Assembly: GCA_040954595.2 (NCBI GenBank) | Contig: CM082590.2 | Location: forward strand, 3,968,001-4,032,000 | Direction of reading: 5' to 3' | From: Balanoglossus misakiensis | Taxonomy: Eukaryota; Hemichordata | Length of the DNA stretch: 64,000 nucleotides | Shown: piece after piece, positions 31,501-44,128 of the stretch | How positions within the stretch are numbered: the first letter of the stretch is position 1 | How the letters are laid out: every line of letters begins with the position of its first letter | The notes under the pieces: generated by a model | Databases searched by the model: none | The model's input: the letters and a program-made list of their open reading frames with translations, nothing else | What the model was told of the DNA's origin: nothing | Position numbers and translations under genes: made by a program

Positions 31501-34099
31501 ATGTTCTGATTTGGCAGGGGTCACATACTTTTGCCCCCCCCCCCAACTTTTGCTTTTGAGTCCACAAAAATACAGTTTCAAGCCCTTTATTTTACAAAAT
31601 TTTCTGATTTGGCAGGGGGTCACATACTTTTGACCCCCCCCCCCTAACTTTTGCTTTTGAGTCCACAAAAATACAGTTTCAAGCCCTTTATTTAACAAAT
31701 TTTCTGATGTGGCAGGGGTCACATACTTTTGCCCCCCCCCCCCAACTTTTGCTTTTGAGTCCACAAAAATACAGTTTCAAGCCCTTTATTTTACAAAATG
31801 TTCTGATTTGGCAGGGGTCATATACTTTTGCCCCCCCCCCCCCAACTTTTGCTTTTGAGTCCACAAAAATACAGTTTCAAGCCCTTTATTTTACAAAATG
31901 TTCTGATTTGGCAGGGGGTCACATACTTTTGCCCCCCCCCCAACTTTTGCTTTTGAGTCCACAAAAATACAGTTTCAAGCCCTTTATTTTACAAAATGTT
32001 CTGATTTGGCAGGGGGTCACATACTTTTGCCCCCCCCCCCCCCCCAACTTTTGCTTTTGAGTCCACAAAAATACAGTTTCAAGCCCTTTATTTTACAAAA
32101 TGTTCTGATTTGGCAGGGGTCATATACTTTTGCCCCCCCCCCAACTTTTGCTTTTGAGTCCACAAAAATACAGTTTCAAGCCCTTTATTTTACAACATTT
32201 TCTGATCTGGCAGGGGGTCACATACTTTTGACCCCCCCCCCCCCCAACTTTTGCTTTTGAATCCACAAAAATACAGTTTCAAGCCCTTTATTTTACAAAA
32301 TGTTCTGATTTGGCAGGGGGTCACATACTTTTGCCCCCCCCCCCCCCCCCCAACTTTTGCTTTTGAGTCCACAAAAATACAGTTTCAAGCCCTTTATTTT
32401 ACAAAATGTTCTGATTTGGCAGGGGGTCACATACTTTTGCCCCCCCCCCAACTTTTGCTTTTGAGTCCACAAAAATACAGTTTCAAGCCCTTTATTTTAC
32501 AAAATTTTCTGATTTGGCAGGGGGTCACATACTTTTGCCCCCCCCCAACTTTTGCTTTTGAGTCCACAAAAATACAGTTTCAAGCCCTTTATTTAACAAA
32601 TTTTCTGATGTGGCAGGGGGTCACATACTTTTGCCCCCCCCCCCCCCCCAACTTTTGCTTTTGAGTCCACAAAAATACAGTTTCAAGCCCTTTATTTTAC
32701 AAAATGTTCTGATTTGGCAGGGGGTCACATACTTTTGACCCCCCCCCCCAACTTTTGCTTTTGAGTCCACAAAAATACAGTTTAAAGCCCTTTATTTTAC
32801 AAAATGTTCTGATTTGGCAGGGGGTCACATACTTTTGCCCCCCCCCCCCAACTTTTGCTTTTGAGTCCACAAAAATACAGTTTCAAGCCCTTTATTTTAC
32901 AAAATGTTCTGATTTGGCAGGGGGTCACATACTTTTGCCCCCCCCCCCAACTTTTGCTTTTGAGTCCACAAAAATACAGTTTCAAGCCCTTTATTTTACA
33001 AACTGTTCTGATTTGGCAGGGGTCATATACTTTTGCCCCCCCCCCCAACTTTTGCTTTTGAGTCCACAAAAATACAGTTTCAAGCCCTTTATTTTACAAC
33101 ATTTTCTGATTTAGCAGGGGGTCACATACTTTTGACCCCCCCCCCCAACTTTTGCTTTTGAGTCCACAAAAATACAGTTTCAAGCCCTTTATTTTACAAA
33201 ATGTTCTGATTTGGCAGGGGTCACATACTTTTGCCCCCCCCCCCAACTTTTGCTTTTGAGTCCACAAAAATACAGTTTCAAGCCCTTTATTTTACAAAAT
33301 TTTCTGATTTGGCAGGGGGTCACATACTTTTGACCCCCCCCCCCCTAACTTTTGCTTTTGAGTCCACAAAAATACAGTTTCAAGCCCTTTATTTAACAAA
33401 TTTTCTGATGTGGCAGGGGTCACATACTTTTGCCCCCCCCCAACTTTTGCTTTTGAGTCCACAAAAATACAGTTTCAAGCCCTTTATTTTACAAAATGTT
33501 CTGATTTGGCAGGGGGTCACATACTTTTGCCCCCCCCCCCCCAACTTTTGCTTTTGAGTCCACAAAAATACAGTTTCAAGCCCTTTATTTTACAAAATGT
33601 TCTGATTTGGCAGGGGGTCACATACTTTTGCCCCCCCCCCAACTTTTGCTTTTGAGTCCACAAAAATACAGTTTCAAGCCCTTTATTTTACAACATTTTC
33701 TGATTTGGCAGGGGGTCACATACTTATGCCCCCCCCCCCAACTTTTGCTTTTGAGTCCACAAAAATACAGTTTCAAGCCCTTTATTTTACAAAATTTTCT
33801 GATGTGGCAGGGGGTCACATACTTTTGCCCCCCCCCCAACTTTTGCTTTTGAGTCCACAAAAATACAGTTTCAAGCCCTTTATTTTACAAATTTTTCTGA
33901 TTTGGCAGGGGGTCACATACTTTTGACCCCCCGCCCCCAACTTTTGCTTTTGAGTCCACAAAAATACAGTTTCAAGCCCTTTATTTTACAAAATGTTCTG
34001 ATTTGGCAGGGGGTCACATACTTTTGCCCCCCCCCCAACTTTTGCTTTTGAGTCCACAAAAATACAGTTTCAAGCCCTTTATTTTACAAAATGTTCTGA

Positions 34100-37000
34100 T
34101 TTGGCAGGGGGTCACATACTTTTGCCCCCCCCCCCCCCCAACTTTTGCTTTTGAGTCCACAAAAATACAGTTTCAAGCCCTTTATTCTTTATTTTACAAC
34201 ATTTTCTGATTTGGCAGGGGGTCACATACTTTTGCCCCCCCCCCCAACTTTTGCTTTTGAGTCCACAAAAATACAGTTTCAAGCCCTTTATTTTACAAAT
34301 TTTCTGATGTGGCAGGGGGTCACATACTTTTGCCCCCCCCCCCCAACTTTTGCTTTTGAGTCCACAAAAATACAGTTTCAAGCCCTTTATTTTACAAAAT
34401 GTTCTGATTTGGCAGGGGGTCACATACTTTTGCCCCCCCCCCAACTTTTGCTTTTGAGTCCACAAAAATACAGTTTCAAGCCCTTTATTTTACAAAATGT
34501 TCTGATTTGGCAGGGGGTCACATACTTTTGCCCCCCCCCCCCCAAGTTTTGCTTTTGAGTCCACAAAAATACAGTTTCAAGCCCTTTATTTTACAAAATG
34601 TTCTGATTTGGCAGGGGGTCACATACTTTTGCCCCCCCCCCCAACTTTTGCTTTTGAGTCCACAAAAATACAGTTTCAAGCCCTTTATTTTACAACATTT
34701 TCTGATTTGGCAGGGGGTCACATACTTTTGCCCCCCCCCCCCCAACTTTTGCTTTTGAGTCCACAAAAATACAGTTTCAAGCCCTTTATTTTACAAATTT
34801 TCTGATGTGGCAGGGGGTCACATACTTTTGCCCCCCCCCCCCAACTTTTGCTTTTGAGTCCACAAAAATACAGTTTCAAGCCCTTTATTTTACAAAATGT
34901 TCTGATTTGGCAGGGGGTCACATACTTTTGCCCCCCCCCCCCCAAGTTTTGCTTTTGAGTCCACAAAAATACAGTTTCAAGCCCTTTATTTTACAAAATG
35001 TTCTGATTTGGCAGGGGGTCACATACTTTTGCCCCCCCCCCCCAACTTTTGCTTTTGAGTCCACAAAAATACAGTTTCAAGCCCTTTATTTTACAAAATG
35101 TTCTGATTTGGCAGGGGGTCACATACTTTTGCTTTTGAGTCCACAAAAATACAGTTTCAAGCCCTTTATTTTACAAAATGTTCTGATTTGGCAGGGGGTC
35201 ACATACTTTTGCCCCCCCCCCCCCAACTTTTGCTTTTGAGTCCACAAAAATACAGTTTCAAGCCCTTTATTTGCCCCCCCCCCCCAAGTTTTGCTTTTGA
35301 GTCCACAAAAATACAGTTTCAAGCCCTTTATTTTACAAAATGTTCTGATTTGGCAGGGGGTCACATACTTTTGCCCCCCCCCCCAACTTTTGCTTTTGAG
35401 TCCACAAAAATACAGTTTCAAGCCCTTTATTTTACAAAATGTTCTGATTTGGCAGGGGGTCACATACTTTTGCTTTTGAGTCCACAAAAATACAGTTTCA
35501 AGCCCTTTATTTTACAAAATGTTCTGATTTGGCAGGGGGTCACATACTTTTGCCCCCCCCCCCCCCCAACTTTTGCTTTTGAGTCCACAAAAATACAGTT
35601 TCAAGCCCTTTATTTTACAAAATGTTCTGATTTGGCAGGGGGTCACATACTTTTGCCCCCCCCCCCCCAACTTTTGCTTTTGAGTCCACAAAAATACAGT
35701 TTCAAGCCCTTTATTTTACAAATTTTCTGATGTGGCAGGGGGTCACATACTTTTGCCCCCCCCCCCCAACTTTTGCTTTTGAGTCCACAAAAATACAGTT
35801 TCAAGCCCTTTATTTTACAAAATGTTCTGATTTGGCAGGGGGTCACATACTTTTGCCCCCCCCCCCAAGTTTTGCTTTTGAGTCCACAAAAATACAGTTT
35901 CAAGCCCTTTATTTTACAAAATGTTCTGATTTGGCAGGGGGTCACATACTTTTGCCCCCCCCCAACTTTTGCTTTTGAGTCCACAAAAATACAGTTTCAA
36001 GCCCTTTATTTTACAAAATGTTCTGATTTGGCAGGGGGTCACATACTTTTGCTTTTGAGTCCACAAAAATACAGTTTCAAGCCCTTTATTTTACAAAATG
36101 TTCTGATTTGGCAGGGGGTCACATACTTTTGCCCCCCCCCCAACTTTTGCTTTTGAGTCCACAAAAATACAGTTTCAAGCCCTTTATTTGCCCCCCCCCC
36201 CAAGTTTTGCTTTTGAGTCCACAAAAATACAGTTTCAAGCCCTTTATTTTACAAAATGTTCTGATTTGGCAGGGGGTCACATACTTTTGCCCCCCCCCCC
36301 AACTTTTGCTTTTGAGTCCACAAAAATACAGTTTCAAGCCCTTTATTTTACAAAATGTTCTGATTTGGCAGGGGGTCACATACTTTTGCTTTTGAGTCCA
36401 CAAAAATACAGTTTCAAGCCCTTTATTTTACAAAATGTTCTGATTTGGCAGGGGGTCACATACTTTTGCCCCCCCCCCCCCCAACTTTTGCTTTTGAGTC
36501 CACAAAAATACAGTTTCAAGCCCTTTATTTTACAAAATGTTCTGATTTGGCAGGGGGTCACATACTTTTGCCCCCCCCCCAACTTTTGCTTTTGAGTCCA
36601 CAAAAATACAGTTTCAAGCCCTTTATTTTACAAAATGTTCTGATGTGGCAGGGGGTCACATACTTTTGCCCCCCCCCCCCCAACTTTTGCTTTTGAGTCC
36701 ACAAAAATACAGTTTCAAGCCCTTTATTTTACAAAATGTTCTGATTTGGCAGGGGGTCACATAATTTTGCCCCCCCCCCCAACTTTTGCTTTTGAGTCCA
36801 CAAAAATACAGTTTCAAGCCCTTTATTTTACAAAATGTTCTGATTTGGCAGGGGGTCACATACTTTTGCCCCCCCCCCAACTTTTGCTTTTGAGTCCACA
36901 AAAATACAGTTTCAAGCCCTTTATTCTTTATTTTACAACATTTTCTGATTTGGCAGGGGGTCACATACTTTTGCCCCCCCCCCCCCCCCAACTTTTGCTT

Positions 37001-39700
37001 TTGAGTCCACAAAAATACAGTTTCAAGCCCTTTATTTTACAAATTTTCTGATGTGGCAGGGGGTCACATACTTTTGCCCCCCCCCCCCAACTTTTGCTTT
37101 TGAGTCCACAAAAATACAGTTTCAAGCCCTTTATTTTACAAAATGTTCTGATTTGGCAGGGGGTCACATACTTTTGCCCCCCCCCCAAGTTTTGCTTTTG
37201 AGTCCACAAAAATACAGTTTCAAGCCCTTTATTTTACAAAATGTTCTGATTTGGCAGGGGGTCACATACTTTTGCCCCCCCCCCAAGTTTTGCTTTTGAG
37301 TCCACAAAAATACAGTTTCAAGCCCTTTATTTTACAAAATGTTCTGATTTGGCAGGGGGTCACATACTTTTGCCCCCCCCCCCAACTTTTGCTTTTGAGT
37401 CCACAAAAATACAGTTTCAAGCCCTTTATTTTACAAAATGTTCTGATTTGGCAGGGGGTCACATACTTTTGCTTTTGAGTCCACAAAAATACAGTTTCAA
37501 GCCCTTTATTTTACAAAATGTTCTGATTTGGCAGGGGGTCACATACTTTTGCCCCCCCCCCCAACTTTTGCTTTTGAGTCCACAAAAATACAGTTTCAAG
37601 CCCTTTATTTGCCCCCCCCCCCCCAAGTTTTGCTTTTGAGTCCACAAAAATACAGTTTCAAGCCCTTTATTTTACAAAATGTTCTGATTTGGCAGGGGGT
37701 CACATACTTTTGCCCCCCCCCCCAACTTTTGCTTTTGAGTCCACAAAAATACAGTTTCAAGCCCTTTATTTTACAAAATGTTCTGATTTGGCAGGGGGTC
37801 ACATACTTTTGCTTTTGAGTCCACAAAAATACAGTTTCAAGCCCTTTATTTTACAAAATGTTCTGATTTGGCAGGGGGTCACATACTTTTGCCCCCCCCC
37901 CCCCCCCCCAACTTTTGCTTTTGAGTCCACAAAAATACAGTTTCAAGCCCTTTATTTTACAAAATGTTCTGATTTGGCAGGGGGTCACATACTTTTGCCC
38001 CCCCCCCAACTTTTGCTTTTGAGTCCACAAAAATACAGTTTCAAGCCCTTTATTTTACAAAATGTTCTGATTTGGCAGGGGGTCACATAATTTTGCCCCC
38101 CCCCCAACTTTTGCTTTTGAGTCCACAAAAATACAGTTTCAAGCCCTTTATTTTACAAAATGTTCTGATTTGGCAGGGGGTCACATACTTTTGCCCCCCC
38201 CCCCCCCAACTTTTGCTTTTGAGTCCACAAAAATACAGTTTCAAGCCCTTTATTCTTTATTTTACAACATTTTCTGATTTGGCAGGGGGTCACATACTTT
38301 TGCCCCCCCCCCCCAACTTTTGCTTTTGAGTCCACAAAAATACAGTTTCAAGCCCTTTATTTTACAAATTTTCTGATGTGGCAGGGGGTCACATACTTTT
38401 GCCCCCCCCCAACTTTTGCTTTTGAGTCCACAAAAATACAGTTTCAAGCCCTTTATTTTACAAAATGTTCTGATTTGGCAGGGGGTCACATACTTTTGCC
38501 CCCCCCCAAGTTTTGCTTTTGAGTCCACAAAAATACAGTTTCAAGCCCTTTATTTTACAAAATGTTCTGATTTGGCAGGGGGTCACATACTTTTGCCCCC
38601 CCCCCCAACTTTTGCTTTTGAGTCCACAAAAATACAGTTTCAAGCCCTTTATTTTACAAAATGTTCTGATTTGGCAGGGGGTCACATACTTTTGCCCCCC
38701 CCCCCAAGTTTTGCTTTTGAGTCCACAAAAATACAGTTTCAAGCCCTTTATTTTACAAAATGTTCTGATTTGGCAGGGGGTCACATACTTTTGCCCCCCC
38801 CCCCCCCCAACTTTTGCTTTTGAGTCCACAAAAATACAGTTTCAAGCCCTTTATTTTACAACATTTTCTGATTTGGCAGGGGGTCACATACTTTTGCCCC
38901 CCCCCCAACTTTTGCTTTTGAGTCCACAAAAATACAGTTTCAAGCCCTTTATTTTACAAATTTTCTGATGTGGCAGGGGGTCACATACTTTTGCCCCCCC
39001 CCCAACTTTTGCTTTTGAGTCCACAAAAATACAGTTTCAAGCCCTTTATTTTACAAAATGTTCTGATTTGGCAGGGGGTCACATACTTTTGCCCCCCCCC
39101 CCCAAGTTTTGCTTTTGAGTCCACAAAAATACAGTTTCAAGCCCTTTATTTTACAAAATGTTCTGATTTGGCAGGGGGTCACATACTTTTGCCCCCCCCC
39201 CCCCCCCAACTTTTGCTTTTGAGTCCACAAAAATACAGTTTCAAGCCCTTTATTTTACAAAATGTTCTGATTTGGCAGAGGGTCACATACTTTTGCTTTT
39301 GAGTCCACAAAAATACAGTTTCAAGCCCTTTATTTTACAAAATGTTCTGATTTGGCAGGGGGTCACATACTTTTGCCCCCCCCCCCCAACTTTTGCTTTT
39401 GAGTCCACAAAAATACAGTTTCAAGCCCTTTATTTGCCCCCCCCCCAAGTTTTGCTTTTGAGTCCACAAAAATACAGTTTCAAGCCCTTTATTTTACAAA
39501 ATGTTCTGATTTGGCAGGGGGTCACATACTTTTGCCCCCCCCCCAACTTTTGCTTTTGAGTCCACAAAAATACAGTTTCAAGCCCTTTATTTTACAAAAT
39601 GTTCTGATTTGGCAGGGGGTCACATACTTTTGCTTTTGAGTCCACAAAAATACAGTTTCAAGCCCTTTATTTTACAAAATGTTCTGATTTGGCAGGGGGT
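34100..39700 (+). repeat. Duplicated deletion-marked modules within the satellite
   Basis: Two private deletions mark this part. D1 removes the C-run plus AACTTTTG, leaving CATACTTTTGCTTTTGAG. D2 joins CCCTTTATTT directly to the next C-run. They occur as D1-D2-D1 sets at about 35131/35273/35472, 36051/36189/36389, 37471/37611/37811 and 39296/39434/39632. Internal spacings (about 140 and 200 bp) are almost constant. A CTTTATTCTTTATTTTAC variant recurs at about 34190, 36924 and 38253, and CATAATTTTG at about 36771 and 38088. Blocks of roughly 0.9-1.8 kb have clearly been copied together. Confidence 0.75.
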
Positions 39701-41259
39701 CACATACTTTTGCCCCCCCCCCCAACTTTTGCTTTTGAGTCCACAAAAATACAGTTTCAAGCCCTTTATTTTACAAAATGTTCTGATTTGGCAGGGGGTC
39801 ACATACTTTTGCCCCCCCCCCCAACTTTTGCTTTTGAGTCCACAAAAATACAGTTTCAAGCCCTTTATTTTACAAAATGTTCTGATTTGGCAGGGAGTCA
39901 CATACTTTTGCCCCCCTCCCCAACTTTTGCTTTTGAGTCCACAAAAATACAGTTTCAAGCCCTTTATTTTACAAAATTTTCTGATTTGGCAGGGGGTCAC
40001 ATACTTTTGCCCCCCCCCCAACTTTTGCTTTTGAGTCCACAAAAATACAGTTTCAAGCCCTTTATTATACAAAATTTTCTGATTTGGCAGGGGGTCACAT
40101 ACTTTTGACCCCCCCCCCCCAACTTTTGCTTTTGAGTCCACAAAAATACAGTTTCAAGCCCTTTATTTTACAAAATGTTCTGATTTGGCAGGGGGTCACA
40201 TACTTTTGCCCCCCTCCCAACTTTTGCTTTTGAGTCCACAAAAATACAGTTTCAAGCCCTTTATTTTACAAAATGTTCTGATTTGGCAGGGGGTCACATA
40301 CTTTTGCCCCCCCCCCCCCAACTTTTGCTTTTGAGTCCACAAAAATACAGTTTCAAGCCCTTTATTTTACAAAATTTTCTGATGTGGCAGGGGGTCACAT
40401 ACTTTTGCCCCCCCCCCCAACTTTTGCTTTTAAGTCCACAAAAATACAGTTTCAAGCCCTTTATTTTACAAAATGTTCTGATTTGGCAGGGGCTCACATA
40501 CTTTTGCCCCCCCCCCCCAACTTTTGCTTTTGAGTCCACAAAAATACAGTTTCAAGCCCTTTATTTTACAAAATTTTCTGATTTGGCAGGGGGTCACATA
40601 CTTTTGCCCCCCTCCCAACTTTTGCTTTTGAGTCCACAAAAATACAGTTTCAAGCCCTTTATTTTACAAAATGTTCTGATTTGGCAGGGGGTCACATACT
40701 TTTGCCCCCCCCCCCCCAACTTTTGCTTTTGAGTCCACAAAAATACAGTTTCAAGCCCTTTATTTTACAAAATTTTCTGATGTGGCAGGGGGTCACATAC
40801 TTTTGCCCCCCCCCCAACTTTTGCTTTTAAGTCCACAAAAATACAGTTTCAAGCCCTTTATTTTACAAAATGTTCTGATTTGGCAGGGGCTCACATACTT
40901 TTGCCCCCCCCCCAACTTTTGCTTTTGAGTCCACAAAAATACAGTTTCAAGCCCTTTATTTTACAAAATTTTCTGATTTGGCAGGGGGTCACATACTTTT
41001 GCCCCCCCCCCCTAACTTTTGCTTTTGAGTCCACAAAAATACAGTTTCAAGCCCTTTATTTTACAAAATTTTCTGATGTGGCAGGGGGTCACATACTTTT
41101 GCCCCCCCCCCCAACTTTTGCTTTTGAGTCCACGAAAATACAGTTTCAAGCCCTTTATTAGGGTTTCGAGACCCTCTGGTCTCGAAACCCTCTTGAAATC
41201 GTGTTGTTAGGGCCCAAGCCCAGCAGGCTTGGGCCCTATTGGTATTACTGGGGTTTTTT

Positions 41260-42684
41260 AGGGCCCAAGCGCATGCAGCGCTTGGGCCCTATTGGTATTA
41301 TCCTGGTTTTTCTTCTTTTTTTTCTTGTGTAGTTTTTTCGGCCAATAGGATCTTGAAAACGGCTGAACCTTCAAATTTCAAACTTGGCAAAATGGTGCAG
41401 GCCTATGAGAGCTGGTGCAGTACCCTTGTGAATGTTTAATTAGTCATGTGACCTGTTGACCATATATGGGGAAAGTTTTCAAATGGGCCTAATTTGCATA
41501 TGAATGGAGATATCAAAATTCTGTTAGGATACTTTGTGGACCATGTGGTCAGTGTCCAACATACCAAATATCAAGGCCGTGGGCCAAGTCTATTTTGAGT
41601 AGAAGACTTTTAAATATTATTAGTTTTTCATATTTTTGGACTAAGCCAAGGGCCTATACTGTATAGTTAAGCTATGACGCTATGTCCACGTCTGTGCAAT
41701 GGTCCTGTACAGTGACTGTCTATTGGCCTGTAAGCAGAATGGGACCAAAATAAAAGGCAAAATTTTTGGCTCACCTGTAACACCTGCTTAACTCATTAAT
41801 TATGTGCATACCTAATTTTGGGCTAACTATTAGGGCTAGAGGTTTTGTTCTTGTGGAACATGGATCAGTATGGGGTCAAAAAATTTCGCCAAAATTTTGG
41901 GTGACCTCAGGTGACCTTTGACCTACTTTCCTATATCTCTGCATTCAGAGTAGGTACAGACTTGGCGTTTGGATGGTTGGGACTAAAATTGAAAAGCCAA
42001 AATTGGGGGTCACCTGTGGCACCTGCTTATCTCATTAATTATGTGCATACCTAATTTTCGGCTAACTATTAGGGCTAGAGGTTTTGTTCTTGTGGAACAT
42101 GGACAAGTATGGGTCAAAAAAAGTTTGCCCAAATTTTGGGTGACCTCAGGTGACCTTTGACCTACTTTCCTATATCTCTGCATTCAGAGCAGGTACAGAC
42201 TTGACGTTTGGAGGGTTGGGACTAAAATTGAAAAGCCAAAATTGGGGGTCACCTGTGACACCTGCTTATCTCATTAATTATGTGCATACCTAATTCAGGG
42301 ATAACTAATAGGGCTACAGGTTTTGTTCTTATTGGACATGGACCAGTATAGGGTCAAAATTTCTTGCCCAAATTTTGGGTGACCTCAGGTGACCTTTGAC
42401 CTACTTAACCATATCTCAGCATCCAGAGCAAGTACAGCCTTGGCGTTTGGAGGGATGGGTTGAAAATGAAAAGTGAAATTATTAAGTCACCTGTAACACC
42501 TGGTGAACTCATTAATTATGTGCATACCTTATTCCAGACTAACCAATAGGGTTAGAGGTTTGATTTTTGTTGAACATGGACCAGTATGGGGTCAAAATTT
42601 CTTGCCCAACTTTTGGGTGATGACATATGACCTTTGACCTTCGGCTTAAGCTTGGGCCCGCTATTGCTGCTTGCAGCTATATTT
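41260..42684 (+). mobile_element. Helentron-like element 3 (1.4 kb)
   Basis: It begins AGGGCCCAAGCGCATGCAGC with hairpin partner GCGCTTGGGCCC and ends AAGCTTGGGCCCGCTATTGC, TGCTTGCAGC, TATATTT. Four minisatellite units are present, with CATTAATTATGTGCATACC near 41795, 42035, 42274 and 42510. It is the first of three head-to-tail copies inserted in the T-run of element 2. Confidence 0.65.
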
Positions 42685-44128
42685 AGGGCCCAAGCCCAGC
42701 AGGCTTGGGCCCTATTGGTATTACTGGGGTTTTTCTTCTACTTCTTCTTCTTTTTCTTCTTCTGTCGTTTTCTTTGGCGAGGTAGATCTGGAAAACTGCT
42801 AAACCTACCAATTTCAAACTTGGCACAATGGTGCAGGCCAATGAGAGCTAGTGCAGTACCCTTGTGAATGTTTAATTAGTCACGTGACTTGATGACCATA
42901 TATGGGCAGAATTTTCAAATCGGCCTTATTTGCATATGAATGGAGATATCAAAATTCTTTTAGCAACTTTTGCGGACCATGTGGTCAGTGTCCTACATGC
43001 CAAATGTCAAGGCCATTGGCCATGCCAATTTTCAGAAGAAGATTTTTAAGTATTATTTTTGATATTTTTTGACCAAGCCATGTGCCTATACTTTCCATAG
43101 TAAAGCTATGACCACATATTATTTTGGATAAATATGCATACATATCTCAAAATCTGTTAGACCAATCATCTCCAACTTTGGTGTGCAGCTAGCCTAGCAT
43201 TGGTCAATAATTTTAAGCAGAAAAAAATAATATGAAAAATCGACCGTCTTTTTTATATTAATTTTTTTATTAAATTTATACCTTTACTTATACCTCTATG
43301 GTTAAGCTATGTCCATGTCTTATTGTGGAATTCTGGTCTGTGCAATAGTCCTGTCAGTGAGCACAATGGCACCAAAATAAAAGGCACACTTTTAGGCTCA
43401 CCTGTAACACCTGCTTAACTCATTAATTATGTGCATACCTAATTGTGGGCTAACTAAGAGGGCTAGAGGTTTCTTTCTTGTGGGACATGGACCAGTATTG
43501 GGTCAAAATTTCTTGCCCAAATTTTGCATGACCTCAGGTGACCTTTGACCTACTTTACCATATCTTGGCACCCAGGGCAGGTACAGACTTGGCGTTTGGA
43601 GGGTTGGCTATAAAATTGAAAAGCCAAAATTGGGGGTCACCTGTGACACCTGCATATCTCATTAATTATGTGCATACCTAATTCCAGGCTAACCAATAGG
43701 GCTATAGGTTTGGTTGTTGTTGAACATGGACCAGTATAGGGTCAAAATTTCTTGCCCAAATTTTGCATGACCTCAGGTGACCTTTGACCTACTTTACCAG
43801 ATCTTGGCATCCAGAGCAGGTACAGACTTGGCGTTTGGAGGGTTGGGACTAAAATTGAAAAGCCAAAATTGGGGGTCACCTGTGACACCTGCCTACCTCG
43901 TTAATTATGTGCATACCTAATTCAAGGCTAACCAATAGGGCTATAGGTTTGGTTTTTGTTGAACATGGACCAGTATAGGGTCAAAATTTCTTGCCGAAAT
44001 TTTGCATGACCTCAGGTGACCTTTGACCTACTCTTCCATATCTTGGCATCCAGAGCAGATATGCTTATTGCTATGTTGCTATGTGCTATGTTGGCTTGGG
44101 CCCGCTATTGCTGCTTGCAGCTATATTT
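42685..44128 (+). mobile_element. Helentron-like element 4 (1.4 kb)
   Basis: It starts immediately after element 3 with AGGGCCCAAGCCCAGCAGGC and ends TTGGCTTGGGCCCGCTATTG...TATATTT at 44128. A TTCTTC microsatellite follows the 5' hairpin. There are three ~239-bp units. Its 5' 700 bp is closely related to 45597-46290 of element 2. Confidence 0.65.

Larger units (their letters stand above)
24850..41159 (+). repeat. ~99-bp satellite array, about 165 units
   Basis: The unit, 97-106 bp depending on a C-run of 7 to about 18, runs AACTTTTGCTTTTGAGTCC, ACAAAAATACAGTTTCAAGC, CCTTTATTTTACAAAATGTT, CTGATTTGGCAGGGGGTCAC, ATACTTTTG and the C-run. Most units are nearly identical. Recurrent variants include TTTAACAAATTTTCTGATG, GGCAGGGGTCATATAC (one G short), TTTTGACCCC, CCAAGTTTTG and C-run deletions. 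The unit has no stop codon in several frames on both strands, so long PPPP/GGG-rich frames run through it. These are artefacts. The array lies inside the inferred long intron of the Roco gene. Confidence 0.97.

Noticed and set aside
24850-41160. Dozens of long open frames on both strands rich in PPPP/QLLLLSPQKYSFKPFI or GGG/KIKGLKLYFCGLKSKS
   Set aside because: They follow from a ~99-bp satellite unit that lacks stop codons in several frames. Frame changes track C-run length, and starts fall at the same base of each unit. No codon-level conservation or expression signal is visible.
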